Positions 33,560-44,465 of a DNA stretch of 64,000 nt are shown here, one piece after another. The stretch comes from Ichthyophis bannanicus (taxonomy: Eukaryota; Chordata; Amphibia; Gymnophiona; Ichthyophiidae). The position numbers and the translations under genes were made by a program. Each line of letters opens with the position of its first letter. The stretch's first letter is position 1. The DNA is taken from NCBI GenBank assembly GCA_033557465.1, contig CM066033.1, positions 1,246,339,523 to 1,246,403,522 of the forward strand. The letters are read 5' to 3'. Under the pieces are notes generated by a model, which had not been told where the DNA came from, ran no database searches, and was given only the letters and a program-made list of their open reading frames with translations.

Positions 33560-34430
33560 TTTGTTTAATATCCTGGTCTTTCTTGGAGTCAAAGTGGTTT
33601 ATATTGCACTTTAACAAAGTTGGCAAAGTTCCATAGAATATTTTAACATGGTGATATTACATAAAATGTTAACAATTTAACAGTTACATAAACAGTTATA
33701 TAGAATATTAGAAAAAAATAGTGATTTACATATGATATTGACTAGGTTGAGAGGTGAGATAACAGGGTGATGGTGGTGTAGTGTTAGGGGAGTTGGAGTG
33801 TAAGGGGAATAAATGAAACGATTGGCATAGGAACGAAAAAAGGACAGCATTAGAGATTGTACTGCATCAAGAGGCTGTGTTGGTTGTATTTCATGTCAGT
33901 TCACTTGGCCTGTGTTACAAACTCACAAGGAGTGCCAATGGGAATTGAACCCTTGATCTTCTGGGGACTTGGCAATTGCTCTAACCGCTAGGCTACTCCT
34001 CCACTGAATATTGTTATTGGGACTTTGTATTTAATACGGCTGGCTATAGGTAACCAGTGCTTTAGTATATGTGTTATATGCTTCGACCTTGCGGCTCTAT
34101 GTAGAATTTGGACAGTGATATTCTTCGCCATCTGTAGGGTATCTAGAGACTGCTTTATTATTTCCTAGTAAATGATATTGCAGTAGTTGAGGTGTGGGAA
34201 TACTATGGCCTGACAAACTGTGTGGTAATTCTGAGTGTCAAGCAGTGGGCGTAGTCTGGAGAATTCTTATCTTTTGGTATACCAATTTGTTGGTTCTATT
34301 GATATGTTGTTGCATGGATATTGGCTGGGTGATTTCAAGGTATTGGACCTCTGATTTTACTTCCAAGACAGCGCTATTTGCTTTTGTATTTCTTGGTGGT
34401 TGAAAGTCGCATCTCTGCAACCCAATCTAT
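33560..34430 (-). mobile_element. L2-type LINE relic (antisense) with an embedded SINE
   Basis: The antisense 3' tail (GTTTAATATCCTGG, CAAAGTGGTTTATATTGCAC) is followed at about 33895-34002 by an antisense tRNA SINE head (GTGCCAATGGGAATTGAACC, CTAACCGCTAGGCTACTCCT). After that, the minus strand at 34000-34420 reads as an L2-type RT C-terminal region, similar to the part of the 44868-48960 LINE that follows its YLGV block (VKSEVQYLEITQ, ISMQQHINRTNKLVYQKI). It is degraded. Confidence 0.6.
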
Positions 34431-34439
34431 CTTGGACTA

Positions 34440-35150
34440 TCAAAACAAACAATAAGGCCACTGCAATTGGTGCAAAACACAGCAGCACACATAATATCTG
34501 GTGGTACAAGACATGCACACATCACACCCACTCTAAAAGAGCTACACTGGCTACCATTCGGATCCCGCATCAAATACAAGACAGTCATACACATATACAA
34601 AATCAAGCAACAATCATCAGCTTTCAGCCTACACCCACTCATACAACCAGACAGCAGCACAAGACCGAGGAGAAGAGGCACATCCAACCATGTCAACACT
34701 CCAAGAGACATCACCAAGGTACGCAAGAACACCGAAAAATGAGCCTTATCAAAGGCGGCTCCAACAATTTGGAATGCCCTCCCCGATGAACTACGGTCAA
34801 CAACGGACATTAAGGACTTTAGGAAGCTGCTAAAAACAACCCTCTTCATAGAGCACTACTGTGGCATCACTTAAACTGTGCAACAGACAATCCCCCAGAT
34901 CAACCACCCTCCCCTCTCGTCACGATTATGATACTGAATAAAGTAATGGTGCACATAACATTGTAAATAGCACACACTGTAAATAGCTCACCAAGAGTCA
35001 ACAACCATATACACACACACGCACTCAATGCTCACTGCATGCACACACTAGACATAGCACTTGGTTGATTGTTTGCCATGTAGACCGCCTTGATTGTAAG
35101 AAAAGGCGGCATAGAAATCCGTTTTAAATAAATAAATAAATAAATCTCTA
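34440..35150 (+). mobile_element. L2-type LINE, 3' fragment
   Basis: Frame 34467-34742 gives VQNTAAHIISGGTRHAHITP, TLKELHWLPFGSRIKYKTVI and LHPLIQPDSSTRPRRRG. After a stop, APTIWNALPDELRSTTDIKD and FRKLLKTTLFIEHY follow. The 3' tail ends GCGGCATAGAAATCCGTTTT with (AAAT)n at 35130-35148. It is a clean L2-like C-terminus, 5'-truncated. Confidence 0.85.
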
Positions 35151-35529
35151 GCTATAAAAAGAGAACGTTTGTTTCTTGTAGTTATCTGCTAAGTTGTTTT
35201 CCATGAGCCGCCTTATCATGATAAGCTCTTATTGGCATTTTTCTTCTTTTTTAACTCTCACACTCTGTTTTTTATTTTGTCTTGTGAGCCTGGTTTGGAG
35301 TTTTTTTTCTCTTGTTTGTTAAAAAGTGCTGCAGTATACAGTAATTAGGATTTTGTAGGAAGACATGTTAACATCAGTCTTAAACAAAACTGTGCTAAAA
35401 AAATATGCTGGCATTGATTACGTTTCCTTGTTCATTTATTTAAAAATGTCTATATGCTGCTGCTCTAATTCTTGAAGAAAACTGCTCAAAGGTTGTGATC
35501 AACATAAAATTGCAAAAGGGCAGAGCTTA

Positions 35530-36200
35530 TTTTGGACAAATGTGAGGCACCGCCGACCCAGCCTTCGATTCATTCAAATTGGGAGGGAGCTTTCCCGCTC
35601 CACTGGGCACACCGCTCCTTTCGATGTCTTGGGATCGCTTTGCTAGGGAGTCTGGGGGATTTCTGTCACTATATTGTAGGCCCCTTGCTCGGGGGTATGG
35701 CAGAGACCTTGAGGAGATGGCAAGATCTCCCGCTATCCTTAGGAGGATGGATAGCTCTGTTTAAGCTTGTCCTCTTCCCTCGCTGGCTATACATGCTGCA
35801 GATGCTACCCCTCTGGCTGCTGGCAAGGGATCTTATGTTTATGTTTGTTTATTACATTTGATATACCGCTCAGGCCAAGAAGCATCATCTTGCCAAATTG
35901 GATGGAATACTCTCTAGGTTCTTTTGGTGTGGTGGGAGGGCCTGCTTTTCTATAAAAGTGCTTATGGGATCCTGATATAGAAGGGGGGGGGGGTTATGGG
36001 TTTTGCAGACCTACAGTTCTATGGTCTGGTATGTCTTCGGCACTTGAAGGACTTGCTGTTTGATACAGAGGTTTGCACCTACTTAGGATGCGAGAGGGCC
36101 CTGGCTGCCCCACCCGCATTTAAATTTGTTCTGCACGCCCGACCTGTGAAATTGCCTGCCCTGCTATGAAGCTGTATTTTAGTTCAGCCTACTCACCAAA
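35530..36200 (+). mobile_element. L1/Tx1-like LINE RT fragment
   Basis: The frame 35532-35861 contains CLGIALLGSLGDFCHYIVGP, LRRWQDLPLSLGGWIALFKL and VLFPRWLYMLQMLPLWLL. In L1- and Tx1-group RTs the matching region is YLGI, then W--LPLS--GRI-L-KM--LPR-LYL-Q-LP. A foreign tail-like scrap (TTTATTACATTTGATATACC) interrupts at about 35840-35875. After it, AKKHHLAKLDGILSRF-W and GGYGFADLQFYGL continue to about 36030. This is the only L1-type element I see. Confidence 0.7.
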
Positions 36201-36219
36201 TTTGGTGATGGATATGCGA

Positions 36220-38330
36220 CAAATTAGAACCATAGAAACATAATGCGGATAAAGAACACATGGCCTATCTAGTCTGCCCTTCCAAATCAACTACAGTAGT
36301 CCCTGTTTTACCTTTAGAGATCCTCTGTGTTTGTCCCATGCTTTTTTGAATTCAGATACTGTCCTCGCATCCACCACCTCCACTTTGAAACTATTCCACG
36401 CATCTACCACTCTTTCCGTAAAGAAATATTTCCGTATATTACTTCTGAGTCTAACCCCTTTCACTCTCATCCTATGTCCCCTCGTAATAGAGCTTGCCTT
36501 CATTTGAAAGAGACCCTCCTGTGCATTTATACCATGGAGGTATTTAAATGTGTCTATCATATCGTTCCTATCCTGCCTTTCCTCTAAAGTGGATATATAT
36601 ATATATTAAGATCTTTCAGTCATATGTTTCATAACAAAGACCACTAACCATTTTAGTAGCCACCCTCTGCACCGACTCCAATCTGCCTATATCCTTCTGA
36701 AGGTGCGGTCTACAGAATTGCACACAATACTCCAAATGAGGTCTCACCAGAGACTTATACAGAGGCATTATCACCTCCTTTTTTTTCTGCTGGCCATTCC
36801 TCTCCCTATACACCCAAGCATTCTTCTTGCTTTCACTGTTGCCTTTTCTTACCCATTAGCTACTTTAAGATGGTCAGACACAATTACGCCCAGGTCCCAC
36901 TCTTCTTTTGTGGACAGAAGTACCTCATCCTCTACACTGTACAGCTCCTTTGAATTTTTGCAGTCTAAATGCATGACCCTGCATTTTTTAGCATTAAATT
37001 TCAGCAGTCATATTCTAGACCATTCTTTGCTAGATTCCTCCTCATTTTGTTGACTCCTTCCTGTTTGTCTACTTTATTGCAGATTTTGGTATTGTCTGCA
37101 AACTAGCAAACCTTACCCGACAGTCCTTCCTCAATGCCACTAACAAAGATGTTAAACAGAATTGGACCAATGACAGAACCCTGCGGCACACCACTGGTGA
37201 CTTCCTCCTCAGAGTGAGCTCCATTTACCTGAACCCTTTGTTGCCTCCCACTCAGCCAGTTTTTAACTCTATCAGTAACTTTAAGGTCTATCCTTAGGGT
37301 GCTCAGTTGTTTGTCGCCTGTGTGGAATGGTGTCAGACTACTGAAATCCAAAGAAATCAATCAGATTTGTCTGACAAGACCTACCTCTGGTTAATCCAAG
37401 CTGCCTCACATCTTGCAGTCTAATGGACTCCAGAAAACTCACTATTCTCTCCTTTAGTAGCCTTTCCAATTATTTACTAACCACCGAGGTTAGACTAACA
37501 GGCCTGTAGTTCTCAATGTCATCCTTACGTCTGCTTTTGTGTAAAGAGACTACATGTTCCTCTCTCCAGTCCTCTGGCACAACTCCCGACTCAAAAGATG
37601 CATTGAAAAGGTCAGACAGTGGAGCTGCTAGAACATCCCCAAGTTCCCTCAGTATTCTTGGATTTATCCCATCTGGACCCATGGCTTTGTCTACTTTTAG
37701 TTCCTCACGAACACAGTCTTCTGAAAATTGTTCGAGATTCCTGTCACTTCTGTTCCTGTTTGTGAATGTTTTCTGAGGTCTTTCTCCAGGCCCTTCATCT
37801 GTGAACACAAAACAGAAATATTTGTTAAGCAATTCTGCTTTATCCTCATCAGTTTCTGCATAATCCTCCCCTCCACCCTTGAGTCTGACAATGCCACTTT
37901 TGCCCTTCCGCCTCTCACTAACATATCTGAAAAATGTCTTATTCCTGCATTTTATTGCATTGGCTATTTCTTCTTCTTTTTGTACCTTTGCTTTCCTGAG
38001 TACTTTGCTAGCTTCTCTAAGTTTCTCCAAATATAGATGCCTGTCTTCCTCTTGTATTTCATGACGGCCTCCCTCTTTTTCTTCACTTCTCAGCTATTTC
38101 TTTTGAGAACCATATCGGCCTCCTTTTCCTTTTACATTTATTTACCTTTTTAACAAAAAGGTTTGCTGCCTTTAAAATAATCCCTTTCAGTTTTGCCCAC
38201 TGTTTTTCTACATCCCCCAGCTGTTCCCATCCCAATAACGACTCTCTGAGGTATTGTCCCATCTTTGCAAAGTTAGTTTCCCTAAAGTCTAAGACCTTCA
38301 CTTTTGAATGGATTTTATCAGTCCTAGTAC
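36220..38330 (-). pseudogene. CR1-type LINE (second subfamily), RT region to 3' end
   Basis: Minus-strand frames in order are 38083-38301 (linker, WAKLKGIILKAANLFVKKVN), 37470-38030 (MGPDGINPRILRELGDVLAA, GVVPEDWREEHVVSLHKSRR, NYRPVSLTSVVSK), 37103-37360 ([20 protein letters not shown]), 36616-36813 ([19 protein letters not shown]) and 36291-36560 (RVKGVRLRSNIRKYFFTERV, VDAWNSF). These are CR1 RT blocks. It differs in sequence and 3' end from the CR1 at 50331-51447. Several frameshifts separate the parts. Confidence 0.85.
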
Positions 38331-38393
38331 TGATACTGAACCAGTACTATACAGTACGTAGCCCTATGCGAGTGGTGTAGCCGCACAGAGCAC

Positions 38394-38508
38394 AAAGGCT
38401 TAGGGGGCACATTTCGGCTGCCTGCTGTTGCCCTGCAGCTGCCACTTTTTGTTCTCTTAACAGTGGCAGGGCAACAGCAGGCAGCCAAGATGCACCCCCT
38501 AAGCCTTT
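38394..38508. repeat. Perfect-looking long hairpin
   Basis: The arm AAAGGCTTAGGGGGCA ... GGCTGCCTGCTGTTGCCCTG is followed, after about 15 bases, by CAGGGCAACAGCAGGCAGCC ... TGCACCCCCTAAGCCTTT. The stem is roughly 45 bp with a few mismatches. It lies at the left edge of the purine-rich repeat that follows. Confidence 0.8.
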
Positions 38509-38509
38509 T

Positions 38510-40615
38510 CACAGGTCTTTATGGTCTTTCTACAGGTCTATGCTGCTGCCACTGCCATGACTTGCATATTGAAACAAAACCAAGGAGCGGCAGGTTCAAC
38601 ACCCAACACCTTTATTGAACAAATAAGTGGCCTAAACCCAACACAGGACCGTGTTTCGTGTTTTACTTCATCAAGGGTTATTGGGGCACACTAAAAACAT
38701 AAATCATAAAATTACAATGTTAAATAAATACAATTAAAACAGTAACTAAAAAAGGCTAAGACAATAAATATGAACATAGATAAATTAAAATGTCAAATTA
38801 AAATTTAACACCTTAAAAGACTACGTATCACTCTACCATAAACGTCTTATATCTCAAATGTAACATAAAGTGTTTCTAAATATCAAGTGTATCACATACA
38901 TCACCTGGCCGAGGAGCATGCTGCTCTGCAGGCAGGTTCTGCCCCTTGTACATACAAGGGGTGGACATGGGGGGCATTGAGAAGGGGGGAGTGGACATGA
39001 GGGGACATTGGAAGGTGGACATGGATTGGCACAGGGAGTCGGAAGGGAGATAATGGGTGCAGGGGGGAAATAATGGCAATGGGGATAAGATTGAGGTGGG
39101 GGCTAGGGAGATACTGGGCATGGAAAGGGACATAGGGAGAAGCAAGGAGTGGAGATAAGAATGGTGATGTTGGTCAGGGGGTTATAGGGAGACTATGGGG
39201 AAAATGCTGAAGAGGAGGTGCTGGACATAGGGTAATAAGGGGAGAAGGAAATGCAGAACATGGGGGTAATAGAGACAGAGAGGGGAGAAGATGGACATGG
39301 GGTAAATAGGTTGAGAAAGAGAGAGAGATGCTGGACATGGGAGTAATAGGGAGGGGATGGTATAGTATGAAGATGGGGTAGATGCTGGTTGCAGGGGGAT
39401 AGGAAGGGGGAGGGCAGACATGGAAAGAAAGAGAAAGCAGAGGTACTGGATGGAAGAAAAAAGAGAGCCAGAAAGAGAGAGACACTGGATGGGCGATGAG
39501 AGATGTTAGACATGGAGAGAGTGAACAAAAGATTAGGGAATAATGGACCAAGGAAAGAAGAGCTTGGGAATGGAAGGACTGGAGTGAAGGTTGAAAAGCG
39601 ATAGATAGATGGCGTAAAAAGAAGGAAATTGAGAACTGGATAGTAAGGAGTAGTGAAATCTGGGTGGACAGAAAGAGAAATAAATGGAAGAAAGTTGAAA
39701 AGAAAAAAATCAATATCCAAGATGGAAGGAAGTGAAGAAAACCAAAGGAGAGACAAGAAATGGGAGATGGAGTAGAGACCGTAGAAAGAGAGCTAAGAGA
39801 AGACAGAAGAAAGCAGAAGCCTGAGATTGGGACCAGCATAATCGGAGAATAAAATAGACAACAAAGATAGAAAAAATAAATTTATTTTCAATTTAGTGAT
39901 TGAACTTTGTGCTATCTTTATATTTTACAAAGTATGGGAAACTGCATCTCATTTATTTCTCGGGTTTCCGCATGTGGAATCTGGCTTCTTGGGGTTTTAG
40001 TTTAATTTTTGTCTACATATTTTTATTTTCACTTTAGGTTGTGTAGCCTCTTATTCTGTACACAGTGTGAGGGTCTATTTCTGAGTGTGTGACTGAGGCC
40101 AGGTGTTCTGTTAACAAAGAATTTGTACGCAGGGATCTGTACTGTAGTAATTTGACTTGTTCAGCTTTTCAAATATGTATATGGATGTTCTAGGGCTCGC
40201 TGCAGTATTTATAGTGCTGCTTTTTTCTGGATAGGTCCCTTGTATGAGTTTTGGACATTTATGTTGGTATGGAATGGCAGATTAGGCTTTGTAGATCTTT
40301 GGTGATATTTTATAGTTCACAATATGCCTGATATTGGAGAATATTTGTTATTAGTGAGATGACCAGAATCAGATTTTTTTTTAAATATATTGAGTTCTGT
40401 GGGTGAATGTTTTAATTCTGCTCTGCACCCATTGTCGAGAGGTTTCTGTGGATGCAGAATATATATTCAAAAAGAAAAAGTGAGAACCATAATGCAATCT
40501 ATAACAAAATAAAATAAGTTAAAATTTGATAATTTGGTATTATAAACTACACTGTGGTTCTCACTTTTTCTTTTAGTTCCTTGGTATGCAAGCATCTTGC
40601 ATTTCTTTTGTTTTT
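38510..40615 (+). repeat. Unnamed interspersed repeat with purine-rich array, copy 1
   Basis: A module with CGTGTTTCGTGTTTTACTTC (38660-38680) is followed by an A/T-rich stretch, then GGACATGGGG-rich purine repeats (38960-39440), a polypurine block, and GAAGCCTGAGATTGGGACCA with AATAAATTTATTTTCAATTT (about 39815-39890). The last block is shared with 5130-5215 of the hAT-like element. A module of about 700 bp (39905-40615) is repeated at 42405-43110. No coding frame looks real. The long Ser/Pro/Phe frames on the other strand are artefacts of the purine bias. Confidence 0.65.
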
Positions 40616-40895
40616 TTGCGGAATATATGTTTACATTAACACCATGCTGGTCCAGTGTGCAGTTTATGGCGTTATGTTGGAGTTGCCAAGCCCTTCTTGG
40701 TGTTAATGTTGGAGTGGCAGATGTTGTGTTGGGGTCACAAAGTCCCTCTTGTTTTTCAGAGGGTGGGAAGTGCTGTGTTTGGGTGTCAAATCTCTCTTGT
40801 TTCTGTGGCAATGGGAGGTGCTGCATGGGTGCTGTTGAGCCCCTCTTTTTTGGCATATTTAGCAGCATGTTTGCTACGCTTTGCGCTGGTAACAT

Positions 40896-41160
40896 AAGAA
40901 ATGCCATACTGGGTTAGAACAAGGTCCAATAAACCTAGTATCCTATTTCCAACAGTTCTCAATCCAGGTCACAAGTACCTGGCAGGCTCCCAAAAAGGCA
41001 CACAGGTTCCACATTGCTTTTCCCGGGGCAAGCAGTGGATTTCCCAGGTCATCTTTACTAATAGTTTATGGACCTTTTCCTCCCAGGAACTTGTCCAAAC
41101 CATTTTTTAAACCCAGCTACATTAACAGCTTTTACCACATCCTCTGGCAATTAATTTTGA
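40896..41160 (-). mobile_element. CR1-type LINE 3' end, antisense
   Basis: The plus strand reads AACATAAGAAATGCCATACT, GGGTTAGAACAAGGTCCAAT, CCAGGTCACAAGTACCTGGC, then TTGTCCAAACCATTTTTTAA and CCACATCCTCTGGCAA. This is the reverse complement of the 3' end at 51190-51447, diverged. Confidence 0.8.
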
Positions 41161-41419
41161 ATTTGATTACACGGGACCATAGGCTAACTGCAGGGAAGCA
41201 GTTACATCCCCCTGCAGTTACCCCATTTCAACGTGGCAAACTGCTGCCGGTGCAACTAAGGCCACCCACTGAGGAGGCATTAGTTGCACTCATGCTACTT
41301 GCGCTGAGTCATTGTTAGTTTCTGTTCACGATGCAGATGCCTGCGTGTGAGAGTTCTTTCTCTTGCCTCACTCTGGAGTAAAATATAATTTTGGGAAAGA
41401 AATCCTGTAAACCTAAGAA

Positions 41420-41890
41420 CAATGTGTAGAAGCATTTTTTGTCTACATACAGTAAGTCTGTTTTTAGTTTGTATTGATATTTTCCCTACTTGGTGCAGAT
41501 CTATCTCTATTCTGCATATGTGTGACTGAGGCTACTTGTTGTGATAGCATGGAGTTTCTATGTAGGGAGTAATCCTGCTTGTTCAGTTTTCTGAATAGGA
41601 ATATGGATATTCTAGGGCCCATTGCAATATTTATGGAGCTGTTCTTTTCTGGGTACGCTCCATGTTGTGTGCTAGAAGTTAGTGCTGTAATGGAATAGTA
41701 GATTTGCTCTATGGGTCCTGTACTCTGGGTTCTTGATATAGTCAACTGTAGGGCGTTGGTTGGAGGGGGGCTACTGGAATATGTATTGTTTTTGAGATTT
41801 GCAGTTTTGCGTTCTTTATGCTGCCAGAAATTGTGCTGACTGAAATTTAAAATATTTTGTAAGTTCAGATTCAAGGAAATTTCAAATTTT
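41420..41890 (+). repeat. Unnamed repeat, diverged partial copy 2
   Basis: It aligns by eye to 40070-40400 and 42540-42870, with TGTGTGACTGAGGC, CATGGAGTTTCTATGTAGGG, GAATATGGATATTCTAGGGC and TAGATTTGCTCTATGGGTC. It is more diverged than the other two copies. Confidence 0.6.
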
Positions 41891-42144
41891 AAGGGGTCGT
41901 CTCAGTTTTTAATTTTGTTTAGTAGCTTGATAGCTTCACCGCTGTTGAGTTCTGGACTTTTCCAGCTCTAGCACAATCCAATCCAGCATTTAAATTCCTG
42001 GCTACCAGGATTAGTTTTTCTCATTTTATATCCTCCCTCCTCATCAATAATCTGGTCATAGCAAAATAAATCAGATGTGCAAAAACTTATAATGGTTTGA
42101 TTTGTGGGGAGTGCTGTGTAAGTGGCTTTTCCTTAATCAGATTT

Positions 42145-42372
42145 AATATTTTATTATTTATTTATTTATTTAACAGTTTTTGTTTTTTTTAATACCGCTT
42201 TATCATTTCAGTCAGAGGTTTACATTGTAACTCAAACTTGGTAATGTACATTAAACAGGGACATTGATAATTGGATTTTCTGAGGCAATGGCGGGTTAAG
42301 TGACTTGCCCAAGGCTACAAGGAGTGCTAGTGGGAATTGAACAATGGTCTCTTGGTTCCATTAGGCTACTCC
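42145..42372 (-). mobile_element. tRNA-headed SINE with L2-like tail, full length
   Basis: Read on the minus strand it begins GAGGAGTAGCCTAATGGAAC, has the B-box-like GTTCAATTCCCACTAGCACT, the AAGTCACTTAACCCGCCATT body, and ends with AATGTAAACCTCTGACTGAA, AAAGCGGTATTAAAAAAAAC and (AAAT)n. The GGTTTAC ... CGGTAT tail resembles the L2-type LINE 3' ends here, which suggests L2-driven mobilisation. Confidence 0.83.
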
Positions 42373-42404
42373 TCTACTCTAAAGGGTATGTTTACTAAAC
42401 AGCA

Positions 42405-43110
42405 AGCTTCTGTGCGATACATATATTTTATACAGTACAGGGAAATGCATCTGTTTTATTTCTCAAGCTTTGCATTGTATTTAATTTTTATCTACATATG
42501 TTTGTTTTTAGATTATGGTCACTTATTCTGTACTTGGTGAGGGTCTGTGTTCTGAGTGTGTGACCAAGGCCAGGTGTTCTGTTAACATGGAGTTTCTACG
42601 TAAAGATCTGTACTGTAGTAATCTAAATTGTTCAGCTTTTCAAATAGATGTTGGATGTTCCAGGGCCCACTGCAGTGTTTACAGTGTTGCTTTTTTGGGG
42701 TAGGCTCCTTATGAGAGTTTTGGAAGTTGGTGCTGGTATGCTATGGTAGATTTGCTCTATAGATCATCAGTGACTTTGTTGAAGGCTTTTGTATTAGTTC
42801 ACAATATGCCCGGTACTGGAGAATGTTTGTTAGTGAGATGATCAGAATCAGGGTTTTTTTTTTTTTTTTTTTTTTTTTAGATATTGAGTTCTATGTGTGA
42901 ATATCCTAGTTCTGCTCCTCATTCATTGTTGAGGGGAGGGGGTTCTGTGAATGCAAAATATATGTTGAAAATGAAAAGGCAAGAGCCATAACACAGTTTA
43001 TAACAACAAAATAAAAAGGAGTTATAATTTGGTGTGTTAAACTGTGCTGTGGTTCTCGCTCTTTCTTTTAGTTCCTTGGTGCATGAACATCTTGCATTTC
43101 CTCTATATTT
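42405..43110 (+). repeat. Unnamed repeat, copy 3 of the ~700-bp module
   Basis: It shares with 39905-40615 the blocks GAGGGTCTGTGTTCTGAGTG, GGCCAGGTGTTCTGTTAACA, ATCTGTACTGTAGTAAT, TTCACAATATGCCCGGTACT and TTTTAGTTCCTTGGTGCATG, in the same order and orientation. A poly-T run of about 24 is at 42855-42879. Confidence 0.75.
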
Positions 43111-44296
43111 TCTAATCAGCTTTTTGATTTGGTTCAGTCCCTGACTACACTTTTGAGAGACCACCCCTCCCACACACACTCCAGGGTGGGGGGGGGGGGG
43201 GCGCCAGCTCATACCATCCTTTGCCTCAGGCAGCAGATTTCCTTGAGCAGCCACTGCAAGGATAGCATTTTTCCATTTAGGTTTGCCGAATATCTTTTGG
43301 ACAGTTACAAGTTGCAGCTGGCTCAGATTGTAAGCTAGCCTGGCTGGTAGGCCAAAATATGAGGCATTAAAATATTCCATCTAGAAGACTACCATCAAGT
43401 GCATCTTAGTCCTCAACTCTTAGCAATTGTTATCTAATGAAACTGCAATCAGAAGTTTCTTTAATAATCTGTTTATAGCAATAGTATGACTTAAAGAGAA
43501 ATTAGCCTAGGTTAAAACCCTTTACATGTATTAATTGTGCCCAATGCGTTTTATTTGACCATACAGCATGAATATATGACGTGGGGCATGTTAAAATATG
43601 AGCTGCATTGCATACAAATACATACAGAGCACCACATTATTATGCAAACTGGACAACAGTTTGTGCCAACTTACCATGAGTTGCAGCTTGCAAAGTTTCA
43701 CACCTGCAGAGGGGGTTGAAGTTTTTCCCCGGGCATCAGGGTACAAACATGTGTCCAGTGCGTTTGCAGAGCAACTTTATGGGGCTGGTGCTTAATACTA
43801 AATACCCCCATTCCCAGAACAGGTTAGTAAGTAGACCTCTTAATTCATTCGCAAATTTTTAGTGACTTAATGAAACTGCAATACAAACCTCCATAAGGAT
43901 CTTGCTATAATTCATCTATTTGTGCACCATTGACAGAGATTAGTCAATGAGAGATTTCCATATTCTGCCGAATCATTTGATCAAATTTTCCACTTACCTT
44001 TCTTTGGACATAAATCCTCCTTTTGGGGCAAATATGTGGCTGCCTGGCACTTGGAATTGATCCTAGGTATTTTCAGCCAGGCAGCATTTTTTCCAGATAC
44101 ATGGTAAAAGTCGCACATTGATCAAAAAATATTGACAAATACTGAAAACTTTGCATTTTTTTTTGTTTAAATATAGTGTATTATAGTAACCAATAATAGA
44201 TAGTCTCCTTTAAAGTTATCACCCTTTCCTTAGTCCTTTCACCTGCACTAGAAATGATTCCACATTTCTGTAATAGCAGGACTGCTAAATGAAAAA

Positions 44297-44465
44297 TCTC
44301 CAGGAACAAGCAGGAATGAGTCTTCACATATTGGGTACGTCGGTACCGACGGAGTCTGCGCGGGAACGCTTCCCAGCGTCCAATCAAAGAGCTTTTGGAA
44401 GCATCCCACCACGCCTGCATGCTGCCTTTCCCAACTGCCTCAACTCAGTTTTCGTTTTTCCGCGG
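44297..44465 (+). repeat. DIRS D left inverted terminal repeat
   Basis: It contains CACATATTGGGTACGTCGGT, ACCGACGGAGTCTGCGCGGG and CATGCTGCCTTTCCCAACTG. The counterpart on the right is shorter. Confidence 0.85.

Noticed and set aside
35840..35875. An intron or splice event inside the L1-like fragment
   Set aside because: The foreign stretch matches LINE/SINE tail sequence (TTGATATACCGC) and lacks GT-AG borders. It is a small insertion.
39174..39839. Ser/Phe/Pro-rich minus-strand ORFs of up to 221 residues
   Set aside because: They arise from the purine-biased repeat. The composition is repetitive and no domain is visible.
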